Assembly (NCBI GenBank): GCA_945487985.1
Contig: CALYTX010000042.1
Span: 1-8,685, forward strand
Source: an uncultured Verrucomicrobiota bacterium
GTDB taxonomy: Bacteria; Verrucomicrobiota; Kiritimatiellia; RFP12; UBA1067
DNA: 8,685 bases
Reading direction: 5' to 3'
The translations under genes were made by a program, and so were the position numbers. The stretch's first letter is position 1. Every line of letters begins with the position of its first letter. The notes beneath the pieces are model-generated. The model saw nothing but the letters and a program-made list of their open reading frames with translations. It was not told where the DNA came from and ran no database searches. Shown one piece after another: positions 7,049-8,685 of the stretch.

Positions 7049-8106
7049 CCGCAAATGGCGAATGCGTGCGCATCGAGCGTCCCTTGCGTATCGACCTCGG
7101 CGGAGGCTGGTCGGATACGCCGCCGATTTGCTTTGATTGCGGCGGGGCGGTTTTAAACGTAGCCGTCACGCTGGAAGGCGTTCGCCCGGTGGTGGCGGAA
7201 GTCGTTCGCATTTCCAGACGCGAGGTTCAGGTGGAGTCGGTCGATTTGCGTCGGCAGACCGTCCTTAGGCGCAAAAGCGAAATCTACGCGCGCAAGAATC
7301 CTCGCGATTGGTGCGCGCTCGTGAAAAGCGCCCTGACGGTAACCGGTTATGACTTTGCCGAAGGCGGGTTGTCGATTAGGATTTTCGCCGATGTGCCCAA
7401 AGGCAGCGGCATGGGCACGAGCTCGATTCTCGGTTCGGCTCTCATCGAGGCGCTGTTGGCTGTTCGTGGACAGAAACGGCGCGTCGGAGAAATCGCCGCG
7501 CTGACGCTGGCGCTCGAACGCGATATGTCCACCGGCGGCGGATGGCAAGACCAGCTCGGCGCGATGATTCCTGGCGTGAAACTGATCGAGAGCGGATCGG
7601 GTGAAAACCAGCGTCTGCGCATCCGACGCCTGCCCGGGATTGCAGAACAGGCGTTTGCGCGTTTTCTCTCCGATCGGGCGGTTTTGTATTTTACGGGACA
7701 AAAGCGCATGGCCAGGAATATCCTGCGCGGGGTTGTCGATTTCTACCAGCGCAATCCCGAAGGAATCGCCAAGGCGATTGTCTCTTCGCTGAAAAAAGAC
7801 GCGCGCGCCGGTTTCGCGGCAATCGCCAAAAGCGATTGGCCGCGTTTGTGCGCGATTGTCAATTCCTACTGGCTTAATAAGAAAGCCCTCGATCCGGGCA
7901 GCACGAACCCGCAGGTCGAGATGATTATCGCGCGAATTGCCCCCTGGACGGATGCGGTTTCACTTACTGGCGCGGGCGGCGGCGGGTTCTTGTTTGCCAT
8001 CGCCAAATCGCGCGCGCAGCGCGCGAAAATCGAGACGGTTCTCCGTTCTGCTGGCAATGGTGGGCGCATCTATAGTTTCGCCGTCGATCGGGGAGAAAAA
8101 GAATGA
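7045..8106 (+). CDS. GHMP-family sugar kinase, L-fucokinase / heptose kinase-like
   Basis: The 353-residue product is a GHMP small-molecule kinase, which phosphorylates a sugar with ATP, usually at the anomeric carbon. It carries RIDLGGGWSDTPP (15-27), the ATP-binding PKGSGMGTSS (118-127), TGGGWQDQ with the probable catalytic aspartate D169 (163-170), and the C-terminal LTGAGGGGFLF (307-317). The WSDTPP and GGGWQDQ forms, plus NKKALDPGSTNP (278-289), closely resemble the kinase half of bacterial bifunctional fucokinase/GDP-fucose pyrophosphorylase (Fkp). The pyrophosphorylase half is absent. D-glycero-D-manno-heptose 7-phosphate kinase (HddA) is the main alternative. The start codon overlaps the lpxD stop as ATGA and has no strong Shine-Dalgarno site, so translation is probably coupled to lpxD. 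It joins the next gene by another ATGA overlap, suggesting that the two proteins act in sequence. The substrate cannot be told from sequence alone. Confidence 0.85.
   Translation: MTANGECVRIERPLRIDLGGGWSDTPPICFDCGGAVLNVAVTLEGVRPVVAEVVRISRREVQVESVDLRRQTVLRRKSEIYARKNPRDWCALVKSALTVTGYDFAEGGLSIRIFADVPKGSGMGTSSILGSALIEALLAVRGQKRRVGEIAALTLALERDMSTGGGWQDQLGAMIPGVKLIESGSGENQRLRIRRLPGIAEQAFARFLSDRAVLYFTGQKRMARNILRGVVDFYQRNPEGIAKAIVSSLKKDARAGFAAIAKSDWPRLCAIVNSYWLNKKALDPGSTNPQVEMIIARIAPWTDAVSLTGAGGGGFLFAIAKSRAQRAKIETVLRSAGNGGRIYSFAVDRGEKE
8008..8026. repeat. Perfect GC-rich inverted repeat inside the sugar kinase gene
   Basis: TCGCGCGC (8008-8015) and GCGCGCGA (8019-8026) form a perfect 8-bp stem around a 3-base loop, GCA. 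The stem lies in the coding sequence for residues KSRAQRAK of the kinase, about 80 bases before the nucleotidyltransferase start. No T-run follows, so it is not a standard terminator. It may simply reflect alanine/arginine codons in GC-rich DNA. Confidence 0.4.
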
Positions 8107-8558
8107 AACCGGCGCGTAAGAAGGTTTTTGTCTCCGGGTGCTATGATTTGCTCCATTCCGGACATGTTGCGTTTTTCGCCGCGGCCGCCAGGCTCGGTGA
8201 TGTATATGTGGGTATCGGCAGCGATCGTAATATCGCGCGTCTAAAATCGCGCGCGACGATCAACCCCGAGACCGAGCGCCTCTATATGGTCAAGGCGATA
8301 CGCTATGTTAAAGACGCCTGGATTAATTCCGGAATGGGACTGATGGATTTTGTCGCGGAGGTCGACCGGCTCAAACCAGATATCTTTTTCGTTAATTCCG
8401 ACGGCTATAGCGACGAAAAAGCCGCTTTCTGCCGGGAGCGAGGGATCGAGCTGGTCGTAGCCGAGCGTGTTCCGGCGCAGGGGTTGCCGGCGCGTTCGAC
8501 TACGAAGTTGCGTTCATGCTTGGCAAGGAAGGAGGAAAATGCCAGTCTACGTGTATGA
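8103..8558 (+). CDS. HxGH-type nucleotidyltransferase (cytidylyltransferase-like family)
   Basis: The 151-residue product is a single-domain member of the cytidylyltransferase-like family, whose members join a phosphorylated small molecule to CMP or AMP. It has the nucleotide-binding VFVSGCYDLLHSGH (8-21), with the HxGH motif at H18-H21. A VGIGSD segment (36-41) follows, and near the end RSTT (131-134) corresponds to the family's ISTT/ISTS motif. Size is like glycerol-3-phosphate cytidylyltransferase (TagD) and the adenylyltransferase domain of HldE (ADP-heptose synthesis). The exact substrate and nucleotide are not readable. GGGGAG (8090-8095) precedes ATG 8103. Direct coupling to the sugar kinase suggests that it uses that enzyme's sugar phosphate. 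Its end overlaps the next gene by 20 bases, and the last dozen residues (from about 139) look like an unconserved tail. Confidence 0.85.
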   Translation: MKPARKKVFVSGCYDLLHSGHVAFFAAAARLGDVYVGIGSDRNIARLKSRATINPETERLYMVKAIRYVKDAWINSGMGLMDFVAEVDRLKPDIFFVNSDGYSDEKAAFCRERGIELVVAERVPAQGLPARSTTKLRSCLARKEENASLRV

Positions 8559-8685
8559 AGCGCGCGAGAGCGCAGGTGGCTGTGCGAAATGTGCCCGCGG
8601 GTTCGAGGTGGTGCAGTCGATCAACGACGAGCATATCAAGTTCTGCCCAGACTGCGGAGCCGAGGTTTACCGCGTACTCCAGCCT
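8539..8685 (+). CDS. FmdB-type small zinc-ribbon protein (partial, runs off the window)
   Basis: The first 49 residues are visible. The MPVYVYE start, a CAKC knuckle (15-18), GFEVVQSI (21-28) and a CPDCG knuckle (36-40) match the FmdB family of small zinc-ribbon proteins, which are often annotated as putative regulators and have no settled function. Compared with the common MPxYxYxCxxCG form there are about seven extra residues (ARESAGG) before the first cysteine pair. A strong ribosome site GGAGG (8531-8535) precedes ATG 8539. The gene starts inside the end of the nucleotidyltransferase gene in another frame. The 3' end lies outside the window. Confidence 0.8.
   Translation, partial: MPVYVYEARESAGGCAKCARGFEVVQSINDEHIKFCPDCGAEVYRVLQP

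Overview
The window is a tightly packed, one-direction stretch of a GC-rich chromosome from a Gram-negative (two-membrane) bacterium. It carries genes for outer-membrane protein assembly (bamA, skp) and lipid A synthesis (lpxD), so the cell makes a lipopolysaccharide-type outer membrane. I lean towards the Planctomycetes-Verrucomicrobia-Chlamydiae group, for example Verrucomicrobiota or Kiritimatiellota, because of the odd gene neighbours and diverged family members. That is an impression from gene content, not a measured placement.

Layout, all on the + strand. Positions 1-100 are a leader with a near-consensus sigma-70 promoter (57-86) and possibly a second overlapping one. Positions 101-277 hold two complete tRNA genes, tRNA-Ser(CGA) and tRNA-Gly(CCC), 11 bases apart. 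recN starts 18 bases after the tRNA-Gly CCA. It is followed by a 3-dehydroquinate-synthase-fold gene of the EboD type that lacks several family catalytic residues. Next come bamA, skp and lpxD, in the same order as in proteobacteria. After lpxD the usual fabZ-lpxA continuation is missing. In its place are a fucokinase-like GHMP sugar kinase and a small HxGH-type nucleotidyltransferase, joined to lpxD and to each other by 4-base ATGA overlaps. The window ends inside a gene for a small FmdB-type zinc-ribbon protein, which overlaps the nucleotidyltransferase by 20 bases.

The largest gap between protein genes is 22 bases. I see no terminator hairpin and no convincing internal promoter, so the whole run could be one transcript starting at the tRNA promoter. 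The working model is an envelope-biogenesis operon. BamA inserts outer-membrane proteins, Skp chaperones them across the periplasm, and LpxD acylates the lipid A precursor. The kinase plus nucleotidyltransferase pair may make an activated sugar for a surface glycan. RecN (DNA break repair) and the EboD-like protein travel with this set for reasons the sequence does not reveal.

The two most interesting signals are the EboD-like protein with its active site apparently dismantled, and the sugar kinase/nucleotidyltransferase pair sitting where lipid A genes would be expected.
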